From assembly GCA_021741075.1 (NCBI GenBank), contig JAIOYO010000017.1, positions 1 to 64,000 on the forward strand: a stretch of 64,000 nt of DNA. Reading direction: 5' to 3'. Below, piece by piece: positions 34,380-42,634 of the stretch (position 1 is the first letter of the stretch; each line of letters starts with the position of its first letter). This DNA is from Flavobacteriales bacterium (GTDB taxonomy: Bacteria; Bacteroidota; Bacteroidia; UBA10329). The notes below the pieces were generated by a model. That model was given only the letters and a program-made list of their open reading frames with translations. It ran no database searches and was not told where the DNA came from. The position numbers were made by a program, and so were the translations under genes.

Positions 34380-36665
34380 ATGAAACCTGTGTCAAACCGC
34401 ATTAAACGATTGACAGAATGGTGGCGGCCGAAAGCAGGTGTCTTGCTTTCCATTTCACTTTTCTATCTCACTATTTGGGAAATTCCGTTCGTTTACGGGG
34501 GGGCAATACTGTTCTATTCAGTTATCACACTTGTTGGGTTTGGAGTTGTTGGTTATTTACTTAATGACTGGGCCGATGTCGATGACGACATGAAAGTTGG
34601 CAAGGTTAACCTTCTGGTGAACTTGCCAATATTTACGCGAATTTTCTTATTCACTATCGCTTTTGTACTTACCTCGCTTCCGTGGTTTTTTTATTTCGAA
34701 GCTGATTTATTTAGTTGGCTCTTAATTGTATTGCAGCTTAGTTTGATGGCAATCTACCCACTAAGACCGTTCAGGCTTAAACGATTCCCTAAAGTTGCCA
34801 TAGTAATTGACTCGTTGTATGCATTTATGGTGCCAGCCATTTTGGCATGGCACACATTTGACATAACCCTTTGTGTTAATTCTACGGAACAAGCACATTT
34901 TATTTTACTGGGAACATGGATGTTATTTACTGGATTACGTCAGATTCTTAATCATCATGTTGTTGATAAGGCAAATGATAAACGAACAAAAACACCCAAT
35001 TTGGCACTTATTTATTCGCCAATCACGATAAGGACAATCATTGAGTCGGTGCTGTTCCCAATTGAACTAATAGCCGCAATTGGATTCTTTGTGGCTGTCG
35101 GAAGTTTCTCGGGCTATTTTTCACTCGTGATGGCATTAGTAGCAGGATTCTCTGGGTATTTAATGCGATTTGGACAGGGAATTGGTTTTAGAGTAGGTTT
35201 TAATCGAACGTCATTTGACCGGTTCTCATCTTTTTGGTTGGGTTTTATTTGTTCAGTAATGCTTGTTGTGTCCGAAATTGAATATTCGATAGTAGCCACA
35301 GCTTTTCTTTTTCTTTTTTCTGATATTTTTTTTCATCCTATTCTAAGAGTGATTATTAAACGAATCAATGATATTACCGTTAGAGCCGTGATGCTTCCTT
35401 ATCGACTCGCTTCGTTAAGCTTTAATTGGACGTTATATTATTTTAGAAAATGGATTCTACAGTGGAGCGAAGAGCGAAACTGGGGTAAACATTATGATAA
35501 GCATTTGGCTGATGTTGAACTGGAATCCCGAAGAAGAAAGGGAACCGTTGCAGTTTTTAATCAGAACTATGATAAATACACAGAAACTTTCGTTCGTGGT
35601 CATATTTCGCATTTAGCTTATGAGGTTATTTCTTTCCATGGCTGGCCATCACCAATTCATGTCAATAAAATGGAGAACCTAGTTTCGGACGAAGCATTTC
35701 TGCAAAAGGCAAATTATCGGGTTTGGGACTTATTGGATATTGATGTCAGTCAACAGGAGAATTCGCTCATTGCTAAAAGATTGATGAATGAAAATGTCAA
35801 CGTCATCCTTGCTGAATTCGGAACAATGGGAAATCGATTGGTTCCTATTTCTAAAATGACAGGAATTCCGATGGTCTGCATTTTTTATGGTTATGACGCA
35901 TGGAATCGGGATGTTTTAAATGAGGTTGATTACTGCGACTTATTTGAGAGTGCAGAAAAACTGATTGGAGTAAGCAATGACATCTGTGAAAAGTTGAAAG
36001 ATTTAGGATGCCCAGTCGAGAAAATTCAATATTTGCCATGCTATGTTGACCTTAATTTATTCACCCCGGTAAAACGTGATTACGAAAAGTTGAATTTATT
36101 GGCTGTTGGTAGATTTAGTTCAACAAAGGCACCGCACTTAACCATTTTGGCATTCAATGAGGTTATAAAGTGCATTCCAGATGCTACTCTGACCATGGTT
36201 GGCGGTGATGAAGATGGGGAGTCATATGAGTTCTGTGTTTCGCTTATTCGTTCGCTTCAATTAGAACAAAAAGTTCGTTTGAAGGGTAAGCTTTCAGCTA
36301 AAGAAGTAATGTTATGCATGCAAGAAGCAACCATATTTGTTCAACATTCTATCACAACTCCAATCAGAGGCGATAAGGAAGGGACCCCGGTTGCTGTAAT
36401 GGAGGCAATGGCATCAGGTCTTCCTGTTGTTGCAACTCGACATGCTGGAATTGCTGAAATAATTGAACACGGACAAACTGGAATTCTCGTTGATGAATTT
36501 GATTTTCGAAGTATGGCGAAAGAGGTAGTAGCCTTATTTTTAGCCAAGGATAAAATGATACTTATATCTTCGGCAGCAATTGAATCCGTGAGAAATAACA
36601 GACTGGTGTTCGGGCATGTTGATTATTTAGAAAAGCTTTTGACTGAAGTTATAAAAGATAAATGA
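34380..36665 (+). CDS. UbiA-type prenyltransferase fused to GT4 glycosyltransferase
   Basis: 761 residues. Residues 1-330 are a polytopic UbiA-like domain: the first Asp-rich motif is NDWADVDDD at 62-70 with a following K.GK, and a second region YPLRPFRLKRFPKVAIVIDSLY carries the YxPxRLK...D pattern, as in decaprenyl-phosphate phosphoribosyltransferase-type UbiA enzymes. Residues about 380-755 are a GT4 GT-B domain with AVGRFSSTKAPHLTILAF and EGTPVAVMEAMASGLPVV (around 666). UbiA enzymes transfer groups to or from polyprenyl chains; GT4 enzymes use nucleotide sugars. The fusion is unusual and suggests sequential steps on one polyprenyl-linked intermediate. It overlaps the next gene by 4 nt (ATGA). 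Confidence 0.8.
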   Translation: MKPVSNRIKRLTEWWRPKAGVLLSISLFYLTIWEIPFVYGGAILFYSVITLVGFGVVGYLLNDWADVDDDMKVGKVNLLVNLPIFTRIFLFTIAFVLTSLPWFFYFEADLFSWLLIVLQLSLMAIYPLRPFRLKRFPKVAIVIDSLYAFMVPAILAWHTFDITLCVNSTEQAHFILLGTWMLFTGLRQILNHHVVDKANDKRTKTPNLALIYSPITIRTIIESVLFPIELIAAIGFFVAVGSFSGYFSLVMALVAGFSGYLMRFGQGIGFRVGFNRTSFDRFSSFWLGFICSVMLVVSEIEYSIVATAFLFLFSDIFFHPILRVIIKRINDITVRAVMLPYRLASLSFNWTLYYFRKWILQWSEERNWGKHYDKHLADVELESRRRKGTVAVFNQNYDKYTETFVRGHISHLAYEVISFHGWPSPIHVNKMENLVSDEAFLQKANYRVWDLLDIDVSQQENSLIAKRLMNENVNVILAEFGTMGNRLVPISKMTGIPMVCIFYGYDAWNRDVLNEVDYCDLFESAEKLIGVSNDICEKLKDLGCPVEKIQYLPCYVDLNLFTPVKRDYEKLNLLAVGRFSSTKAPHLTILAFNEVIKCIPDATLTMVGGDEDGESYEFCVSLIRSLQLEQKVRLKGKLSAKEVMLCMQEATIFVQHSITTPIRGDKEGTPVAVMEAMASGLPVVATRHAGIAEIIEHGQTGILVDEFDFRSMAKEVVALFLAKDKMILISSAAIESVRNNRLVFGHVDYLEKLLTEVIKDK

Positions 36666-37624
36666 AAAAGGCAGTTGTACTTGGAGCAGGAGGATTTATT
36701 GGTTCTCACTTAGTAAAACGTCTCAGAAGCGAAGGTTATTGGGTGACTGGGGTTGATTTAGTAAAGCCTATCTATAGTCAGACTGAAGCGAATGAATTTA
36801 TTATAGGCGACCTTAGAGATGTTAATGTTGTGGAAAGCTCAATCAGTAAATCGACTGATGAGGTGTATCAACTTGCGGCTGATATGGGAGGAGCAGGTTA
36901 CATTTTCACGGGAGCTAACGATGCCCATGTTATGCACAATTCTGCTCTTATCAATTTGCACGTTGCCCATAGGTGTGCCATTGCCAAGGTTGGTAAGTTA
37001 TTCTATTCCTCATCAGCATGCGTTTACCCCGAACATAATCAGCTAGATCCAGAAAACCCAAGGTGCAACGAGGATTCTGTGTACCCAGCGGCACCCGATA
37101 GCGAATATGGATGGGAAAAACTATTTAGTGAGCGGCTTTATTTTTCGTTTAAACGAAATCATGGACTGAACACCAAAGTAGCAAGATTTCATAATATATA
37201 CGGACCAGAAGGAGCATGGGATAATGGTAAAGAAAAAGCACCTGCAGCGATTTGCAGAAAAGTAGCTAAGTCTGCTCCTAACGGCACTGTTGAAATTTGG
37301 GGTGACGGAAAACAAACTAGGTCATTTCTGTATATCGAAGATTGCATTGATGCAGTTAGGGCACTTATGCAAAGTGATTTCTCTGGACCTGTAAACATAG
37401 GCTCGGAGGAAATGGTTTCGATAAACGATTTTACTCAGATGGTTGCAAAAATTAGTGGAAAACAAGTCAATGTTGTGAATATTGAAGGGCCAACAGGTGT
37501 ACGTGGCCGTAGTTCAGATAATCGACTCATTTCCTCTAAATTGGACTGGGCTCCCAAATATGATCTTACTACGGGAATTACTATAACGTATAAGTGGATT
37601 GAAGAACAATTGAATGCCCAGTAA
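36662..37624 (+). CDS. GDP-mannose 3,5-epimerase-like SDR
   Basis: 320 residues of extended SDR fold: GAGGFIGSHL (8-17), QLAADMGGAGY, SSSACVYPE, ARFHNIYGPEGAW, KEKAPAAICRK, EIWGDGKQTRSF and GVRGRSSDNRLI. Ser118, Cys120, Tyr149, Lys153 and Lys192 have the same mutual spacing as the catalytic Ser143, Cys145, Tyr174, Lys178 and Lys217 of plant GDP-mannose 3,5-epimerase. That enzyme makes GDP-L-galactose (and GDP-L-gulose) from GDP-D-mannose. Here it would supply an L-hexose for the glycan. ATGA overlap with the UbiA-GT4 gene places it in the same operon. Confidence in the family is high; the exact product is inferred. Confidence 0.88.
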   Translation: MKKAVVLGAGGFIGSHLVKRLRSEGYWVTGVDLVKPIYSQTEANEFIIGDLRDVNVVESSISKSTDEVYQLAADMGGAGYIFTGANDAHVMHNSALINLHVAHRCAIAKVGKLFYSSSACVYPEHNQLDPENPRCNEDSVYPAAPDSEYGWEKLFSERLYFSFKRNHGLNTKVARFHNIYGPEGAWDNGKEKAPAAICRKVAKSAPNGTVEIWGDGKQTRSFLYIEDCIDAVRALMQSDFSGPVNIGSEEMVSINDFTQMVAKISGKQVNVVNIEGPTGVRGRSSDNRLISSKLDWAPKYDLTTGITITYKWIEEQLNAQ

Positions 37625-37703
37625 ACAATTTGAGTTTTGGAAAATAACCAATTGAATTTTTAAAACTTCTAATCTTTCACTGATTTTTGAGTGGATTGCA
37701 TAT

Positions 37704-37731
37704 GCTTCAATACTGAAGCTGTTTTAGTTTT
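37704..37731 (+). terminator. Weak intrinsic terminator candidate
   Basis: GCTTCA (37704-37709) and TGAAGC (37714-37719) form a 6-bp stem with an ATAC loop, followed by TGTTTTAGTTTT. The stem is short, so termination may be partial. It lies in the 148-nt gap between the epimerase and SGNH genes; nothing else is seen in that gap. Confidence 0.35.
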
Positions 37732-37772
37732 AACTGAGTGTCGAAACTCTTCTGTTTAGCATTAATTCTCTT

Positions 37773-39353
37773 ATGGTTGAAAAACGAGTTGAATTCATGA
37801 TTCTATTGAGAACTGTGCAGGCATTTTTGGTATGTCTAATGGTTTTGGGTGCAATTACTGTGTACACCGATTTCGATTTTTTCGGAATAAAAATCGGGTT
37901 TATTTTAACTGCGACCATTGAAGAAGTAAGAAAGGGTTATCCGAATTGGTTTAGTGAAATCTATCGTTTGGCACAAATTGTTAAATGGTCTGTTCCAGCT
38001 TTGTTTGTTGTAATATTTATGCTCTTTCGGCCATGGATTAGCTATATCGCTCAGGAACAAAATTTGCTCGATAGTGAGTTTCATAAGAAATCGCTGCTCT
38101 TGGCTGGGTCAATTATCATTGCACTATGTTTATCGGAAGTTTTGCTGCGTGCAGCAGGTTGGATACCTGGACAATTAACTTATAGTCCTTGGTTTAAACA
38201 AGTCGATAAACTGTATCCGTTAGACGGCTTTACAACTGATGTTGATGGAATTTTCAAGGTAGACACTTCTGTCTCAAAAAAAACGGTAGAACATTACCTG
38301 AATTGTAAAAAGTCACATAAAACATCGGACGAGACAATCAACTTTATAGATTGGGGAATCATGCCAGAAGTTGGTGTGATATGCCTGCAAAATAACTGGA
38401 AGCACAAGACTAACTCTGGTAGTAATGAATTCAAAGAAATGGTGAATCGAATCAGAAATCAAGGCTCAAAAACTTGCTTTGATTCGCTGATTACAATTTA
38501 TCAAACAAATCCGTTTAATGATGATGGTTTTTATAGTATTCCGTTTTCATCAAATTGCCACGGAATGAAAAAGGTTTTACTCTTAGGAGACTCTTTTACA
38601 TGGGGGCACTCATCAATAGATAAATCTGGCAGTTTTTCAAATACACTTCTTTCTAGAGGTTATTTGGTTTATAACACGGGAATAAGCGGAGTGGATGTTG
38701 CTCAATACAAAACAATACTTGAAAAGTATCTTGATGTCATACAGCCAGATATAGTGATAGCTAATTTCTTTATGGGAAATGATTTGGAGTATTTTCAAAG
38801 AAAGCCAAGCAAAGATTTTCCTATTATGTATTGTACAAACGCTGGAAATTTGATGACCTTTCAGAACGGAATGCAAGTATCAGGAATGGCCAATACCTAT
38901 GCAGCGGTGGTAAATGGGCTTGTTGTTCCAGAGGTTAATAACCTAAATTCACTTGCAGCGAAAACTGTAATTGGTACACTTGTTTGGCGATTTTTGTCTC
39001 ACATGTCAATGGTCGAATCGCACTTGCCAAAAACTATAGAAAGACCGAATGAACCGTTTTGCAAAATAGAACTTGAGAAAATGAGATTGTATTGCGAGCA
39101 AAGACAAATTCCATTTTTGCTAAGTGTAATCCCTCAATTAGTTAATGGAAAGTTGGAGGGAGCTCAAACTATAAATTCTTTGTTTTCAGAGTTGTCTTAC
39201 GTTGAACCTGAAATGACAATCGACATGTACAATGGTATTGATGGTCATTTTAATGAGCAAGGTCACCAATTTTACGCCAATTATCTTGAGCAAATTGTAA
39301 AGAATAAATTCGCACTAAAGGAATTGATGGAAAACACCTCTAGATCATTTTAA
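37773..39353 (+). CDS. Membrane-anchored SGNH/GDSL hydrolase-like protein
   Basis: 526 residues. About three hydrophobic helices occur in the first 130 residues (near 10-30, 70-90 and 105-125), followed by a large soluble domain. Block I of the SGNH fold is GDSF at 272-275 (nucleophile Ser274) in KVLLLGDSFTWGHSS; block V is DGH at 490-492. NPF and NFFMGNDL supply Gly/Asn oxyanion-type positions. Proteins with this plan remove or transfer O-acyl groups on polysaccharides (AlgX/PatB-like) on the periplasmic side. It stands between sugar-nucleotide and glycosyltransferase genes, so a glycan O-acetyl transferase or esterase role is likely. Substrate unknown. Confidence 0.75.
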   Translation: MVEKRVEFMILLRTVQAFLVCLMVLGAITVYTDFDFFGIKIGFILTATIEEVRKGYPNWFSEIYRLAQIVKWSVPALFVVIFMLFRPWISYIAQEQNLLDSEFHKKSLLLAGSIIIALCLSEVLLRAAGWIPGQLTYSPWFKQVDKLYPLDGFTTDVDGIFKVDTSVSKKTVEHYLNCKKSHKTSDETINFIDWGIMPEVGVICLQNNWKHKTNSGSNEFKEMVNRIRNQGSKTCFDSLITIYQTNPFNDDGFYSIPFSSNCHGMKKVLLLGDSFTWGHSSIDKSGSFSNTLLSRGYLVYNTGISGVDVAQYKTILEKYLDVIQPDIVIANFFMGNDLEYFQRKPSKDFPIMYCTNAGNLMTFQNGMQVSGMANTYAAVVNGLVVPEVNNLNSLAAKTVIGTLVWRFLSHMSMVESHLPKTIERPNEPFCKIELEKMRLYCEQRQIPFLLSVIPQLVNGKLEGAQTINSLFSELSYVEPEMTIDMYNGIDGHFNEQGHQFYANYLEQIVKNKFALKELMENTSRSF

Positions 39354-39390
39354 TAAACTGTACGATGCTGATTTAGTCGCAACTGGTGTT

Positions 39391-40425
39391 ATGAAAAACT
39401 TGAAGAAACCGTTTCTCAGCGTAGTACTTGTTGGTCGTAATGACAATTATGGAGGGGATTTTAAAAATCGACTAAGTAGATGCGTTACTAATTTGCACCG
39501 TGTTTTGGTGAAAAAAGAAATATCCGCTGAAATCATATTCGTTAATTACAACCCTGTTTTAGAAAATGAACCCATTGAGAACTTTATTTCATGGCCAAAA
39601 TCGGAGAAGGAAGTAAGTATACGGCTCATTACGGTTCCTAATGAAATTCATAAGATACTAGTTGCTAATAGAAATCGAAAAAATGTTCCAGTTTTGGAAT
39701 ATTTAGCTAAGAATGTTGGAATTAGAAGAGCGAAAGGGCAATTTATACTATCTATGAATCCAGATATTATCATTCCGGAATCAGTTTTAGTTGAATTGGA
39801 TTTCCTGAAAGCAGATTGTTTTTACCGTGTGGATCGAGTGGATTTTAAACTTTTGAACAGTAGTACGAAAGTGGAGCTGGACCTAATAAAGAAAAATGCT
39901 TTCAAATGCTATCTAAAAGGATTTCAATATAGTTTGAATGGTTATAATCCATTCAAGTTGAAATTGATACGATATTTCAATTCTTTCAAACTTTTCTTCC
40001 ATCTGAAAATTATTGTTTGGTTCGGATGTTTATTTCGATTAATCGGTTGGAAAGCAAATCCTCATAATGCGGAGTTTCAATTTCATTGTAATGTGAGCGG
40101 AGACTTTATGCTTATGCATCGTGACAATTGGTTTGAATTAAGAGGTAATCCGGAAGCTACATTCATGTCGTTGCATACTGATGCTTTAATGGTCATTATG
40201 GCCGCCACATCTGGGTTGAAAGAGAAAGTCTTAAGTAACCCTATTTTTCATCAGGATCATACAAGAAGGTACGATGCTTCAAAAGAATCAGATTCAGAAT
40301 ATCGACAAGTATATTTGGACTTTCAATTTCAGGCTCAAAGGATGATACGTGAGGCACGCCCAATCATAAACAACGACCTCGATTGGGGACTGAAAAACGA
40401 AATTCTTTTTGAAGTCCAGATTTAG
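39391..40425 (+). CDS. GT-A-type glycosyltransferase, paralogue 1
   Basis: 344 residues. A GT-A-like N-terminus (LSVVLVGRNDNYGGDFKNRL), a loop with YLAKNVGIRRAKGQFILSMNPDIIIPE (DxD-like NPDII), and a later GDFMLMHRDNWFELRGNPE segment resembling the acceptor part of galactosyltransferase-like GT2 enzymes. The following gene has the same motif series (RNDNHGGDLLRR, KNVGIVRAQGEFVLCTNIDLLF, GDFTLMAKSDWLKIDGYPE), so the two are tandem paralogues. No membrane helix. Probably adds a sugar residue during glycan assembly. Confidence 0.75.
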   Translation: MKNLKKPFLSVVLVGRNDNYGGDFKNRLSRCVTNLHRVLVKKEISAEIIFVNYNPVLENEPIENFISWPKSEKEVSIRLITVPNEIHKILVANRNRKNVPVLEYLAKNVGIRRAKGQFILSMNPDIIIPESVLVELDFLKADCFYRVDRVDFKLLNSSTKVELDLIKKNAFKCYLKGFQYSLNGYNPFKLKLIRYFNSFKLFFHLKIIVWFGCLFRLIGWKANPHNAEFQFHCNVSGDFMLMHRDNWFELRGNPEATFMSLHTDALMVIMAATSGLKEKVLSNPIFHQDHTRRYDASKESDSEYRQVYLDFQFQAQRMIREARPIINNDLDWGLKNEILFEVQI

Positions 40426-40426
40426 T

Positions 40427-41470
40427 ATGCATAGAAACCCTTATTTGTCTATTGTTGTAACTACTAGAAATGATAATCATGGTGGTGACCTGCTTAGGCG
40501 TACAACATGTTTTGTAAATGGGGTCTATCATCAGACTCAAAAGTTCCCATTCGAGGTGGAACTTATCATTGTTGAATGGAATCCACCAAGCGACAAAACG
40601 CTGTTGAAAAATGTTTTGCCAACACCACCGGAAGGAAGTAGTGTTGTCTTGAAGTATATCATAGTCCCTGAATCGCTGCATAACACCTATCGTATGAGTG
40701 ATTCCTTGCCTTTGTATCAAATGATAGCCAAAAACGTTGGCATTGTGCGGGCGCAAGGTGAATTTGTTCTCTGCACCAATATTGATTTGTTATTTTCTGA
40801 CCGATTGTTTGAGTTTTTATCCCAAAAACAACTAAAATCAGGAAATTTCTACAGAGCAATCCGGTCGGATGTTCCTCGGGAAGTGATGGATGTTGAGGGA
40901 TTTGAGAATCAAATTCAATTTGCAAAACAGAACGTACTACACAGGCTTGGAAAAAGAAAAGGACATGAGTATTTATTCAATATCCCTGATTTCGTGTATG
41001 GTTTTTCCACGTTAGCTACCGTTCTGAATTTATTTTTCAAGTACCTTCTTTCTAAATTATACGAGGTAGAGCACTTTGAAATGCTTTCGTTAGACACACA
41101 CGCCTGCGGAGATTTCACGCTTATGGCTAAATCAGATTGGCTTAAGATTGATGGGTATCCCGAACTTGATTTGTACTCCATACACGTGGATAGCATGGGA
41201 TTGGTTGCAGCTCGAGCGCTGGGAATTAATCAGGTTATTCTCGAACCAGACTGTTGTTCATATCATATTTATCATGCTGATGGATGGGAATCCTTTAAGG
41301 ACTCTCCCATCGATTTGGTAAAGTTTATTGAAAAACGCCCTGGTCTTGATTGGCATTCTGTAGATTCTACTGGAAAGTGGATGATTAAAAATAAAGTTGG
41401 ATGGGGCCTGAACAAGCCAAACTGGGGTTGGGCCGACAAAAAATTTGATGAATATGTTTTTGGCAACTAG
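40427..41470 (+). CDS. GT-A-type glycosyltransferase, paralogue 2
   Basis: About 347 residues from ATG 40427, 1 nt after the previous stop; the frame also extends back to TTG 40409 inside the preceding gene. Motifs parallel the upstream paralogue: LSIVVTTRNDNHGGDLLRR, NVGIVRAQGEFVLCTNIDLLFSD (with NID as the metal-site candidate), and HACGDFTLMAKSDWLKIDGYPELD. The C-terminal third is rich in Trp (WGLNKPNWGWADKK). The nucleotide-sugar dehydrogenase gene begins 9 nt downstream, which may supply its uronic-acid donor (inference). Confidence 0.75.
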   Translation: MHRNPYLSIVVTTRNDNHGGDLLRRTTCFVNGVYHQTQKFPFEVELIIVEWNPPSDKTLLKNVLPTPPEGSSVVLKYIIVPESLHNTYRMSDSLPLYQMIAKNVGIVRAQGEFVLCTNIDLLFSDRLFEFLSQKQLKSGNFYRAIRSDVPREVMDVEGFENQIQFAKQNVLHRLGKRKGHEYLFNIPDFVYGFSTLATVLNLFFKYLLSKLYEVEHFEMLSLDTHACGDFTLMAKSDWLKIDGYPELDLYSIHVDSMGLVAARALGINQVILEPDCCSYHIYHADGWESFKDSPIDLVKFIEKRPGLDWHSVDSTGKWMIKNKVGWGLNKPNWGWADKKFDEYVFGN

Positions 41471-41479
41471 GTTTGAGCC

Positions 41480-42601
41480 ATGAAACAAAAAATTGCTGTT
41501 GTTGGTGTTGGTAAACTTGGCCTATGCTTTGCACTCAATCTCGAAAAGGTAGGATTTGAAGTTTGGGGAATTGAATGCAAAACGAATTATTCGAACCAGT
41601 TAAAACAAAAAGATTTTGAGAGCGATGAGCCTTTTGTAAATGAAATGCTCTGTGCAGCAACGTCACTCGTTATTGAGGATGATATTGCCTGTGTTCAGAA
41701 AGAAAACATAAAAGACATTTTTCTAATGGTAGCAACTCCCTCATTGCCTGACGGAGGTTACGACCATTCTCAAATTGAGCGAGTTACAGACCGACTCATA
41801 GCACTCGGCAAATCAGACAATGTTCGAAACATCTATGTAGGTTGTACTACCATGCCAGGTTACTGTGCCCAGCTTTCAAATAAACTCGGTGCGTATGGTT
41901 ACACCGTATCTTACAATCCGGAGTTTATTGCTCAAGGATCAATTATTCGAGATCAACAGTTTCCCGATCAGGTTCTTATTGGGGAATTCAGTCAGGAAGT
42001 GGGAGATAGGCTCGAATCGATTTATCGGTCATTTGTGAAGAGTAATGCTGCTTTTTGCCGGATGGACCCGTTGAGTGCAGAAATAACCAAATTGGCCACC
42101 AATTGCTTTCTCACTACAAAAATTTCGTTTGCTAACTCGATTGGCGACTTAGCAAAAACCGCTGGCGCTGACGTAGATAGTATTCTCAAAGCTATAGGTG
42201 CTGATTCTAGAATCGGAAGCAAGTATCTTAACTACGGATTTGGGTTTGGTGGCCCATGTTTTCCAAGAGATAATCGCGCACTTGGGAAATATGCTAACAG
42301 CGTTGGTTATCCGTTGAGGATAAGTGAAGCTACCGATATGGTAAACGAAGAGCATTTTCAGTTTCAGTTTCAACATTACTTAGAAAATACTTCTTCGGCC
42401 GAATTGGTTGTTTTTGATGGTGTCGCCTACAAGGCCGGGACAACGCAAATAACAGAATCGCAGCAGCTGCGGCTTGCAGTTGCATTAGCCAAGGCAGGCC
42501 GAAAAGTTGTTATTAAGGATTCGGCTGGAGTTATTGATCAAGTAAGCAAACTTCATCCCGAACTATTTAAGTTTGAAACAGCCGTTGAGGCTGCTGGCTG
42601 A
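41480..42601 (+). CDS. UDP-glucose/GDP-mannose dehydrogenase family protein
   Basis: 373 residues. The N-terminal NAD domain starts KIAVVGVGKLGLCFALNLE. The central motifs are SYNPEFIAQGSIIRD, EITKLATNCFLTTKISFANSI (the conserved E.xKxxxNxxxxxKIxFxNE region) and GFGFGGPCFPRDNRAL with catalytic Cys260. These enzymes oxidise a nucleotide hexose to the uronic acid in two NAD-dependent steps. It is shorter than the usual 430-450 residues, and the C-terminal domain appears reduced. It closes the glycosyltransferase run and is followed 33 nt later by the first TMTC-like gene. Confidence 0.85.
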   Translation: MKQKIAVVGVGKLGLCFALNLEKVGFEVWGIECKTNYSNQLKQKDFESDEPFVNEMLCAATSLVIEDDIACVQKENIKDIFLMVATPSLPDGGYDHSQIERVTDRLIALGKSDNVRNIYVGCTTMPGYCAQLSNKLGAYGYTVSYNPEFIAQGSIIRDQQFPDQVLIGEFSQEVGDRLESIYRSFVKSNAAFCRMDPLSAEITKLATNCFLTTKISFANSIGDLAKTAGADVDSILKAIGADSRIGSKYLNYGFGFGGPCFPRDNRALGKYANSVGYPLRISEATDMVNEEHFQFQFQHYLENTSSAELVVFDGVAYKAGTTQITESQQLRLAVALAKAGRKVVIKDSAGVIDQVSKLHPELFKFETAVEAAG

Positions 42602-42634
42602 AACGCTTTTTAGATTGCGATAAATAAGTTTTGG

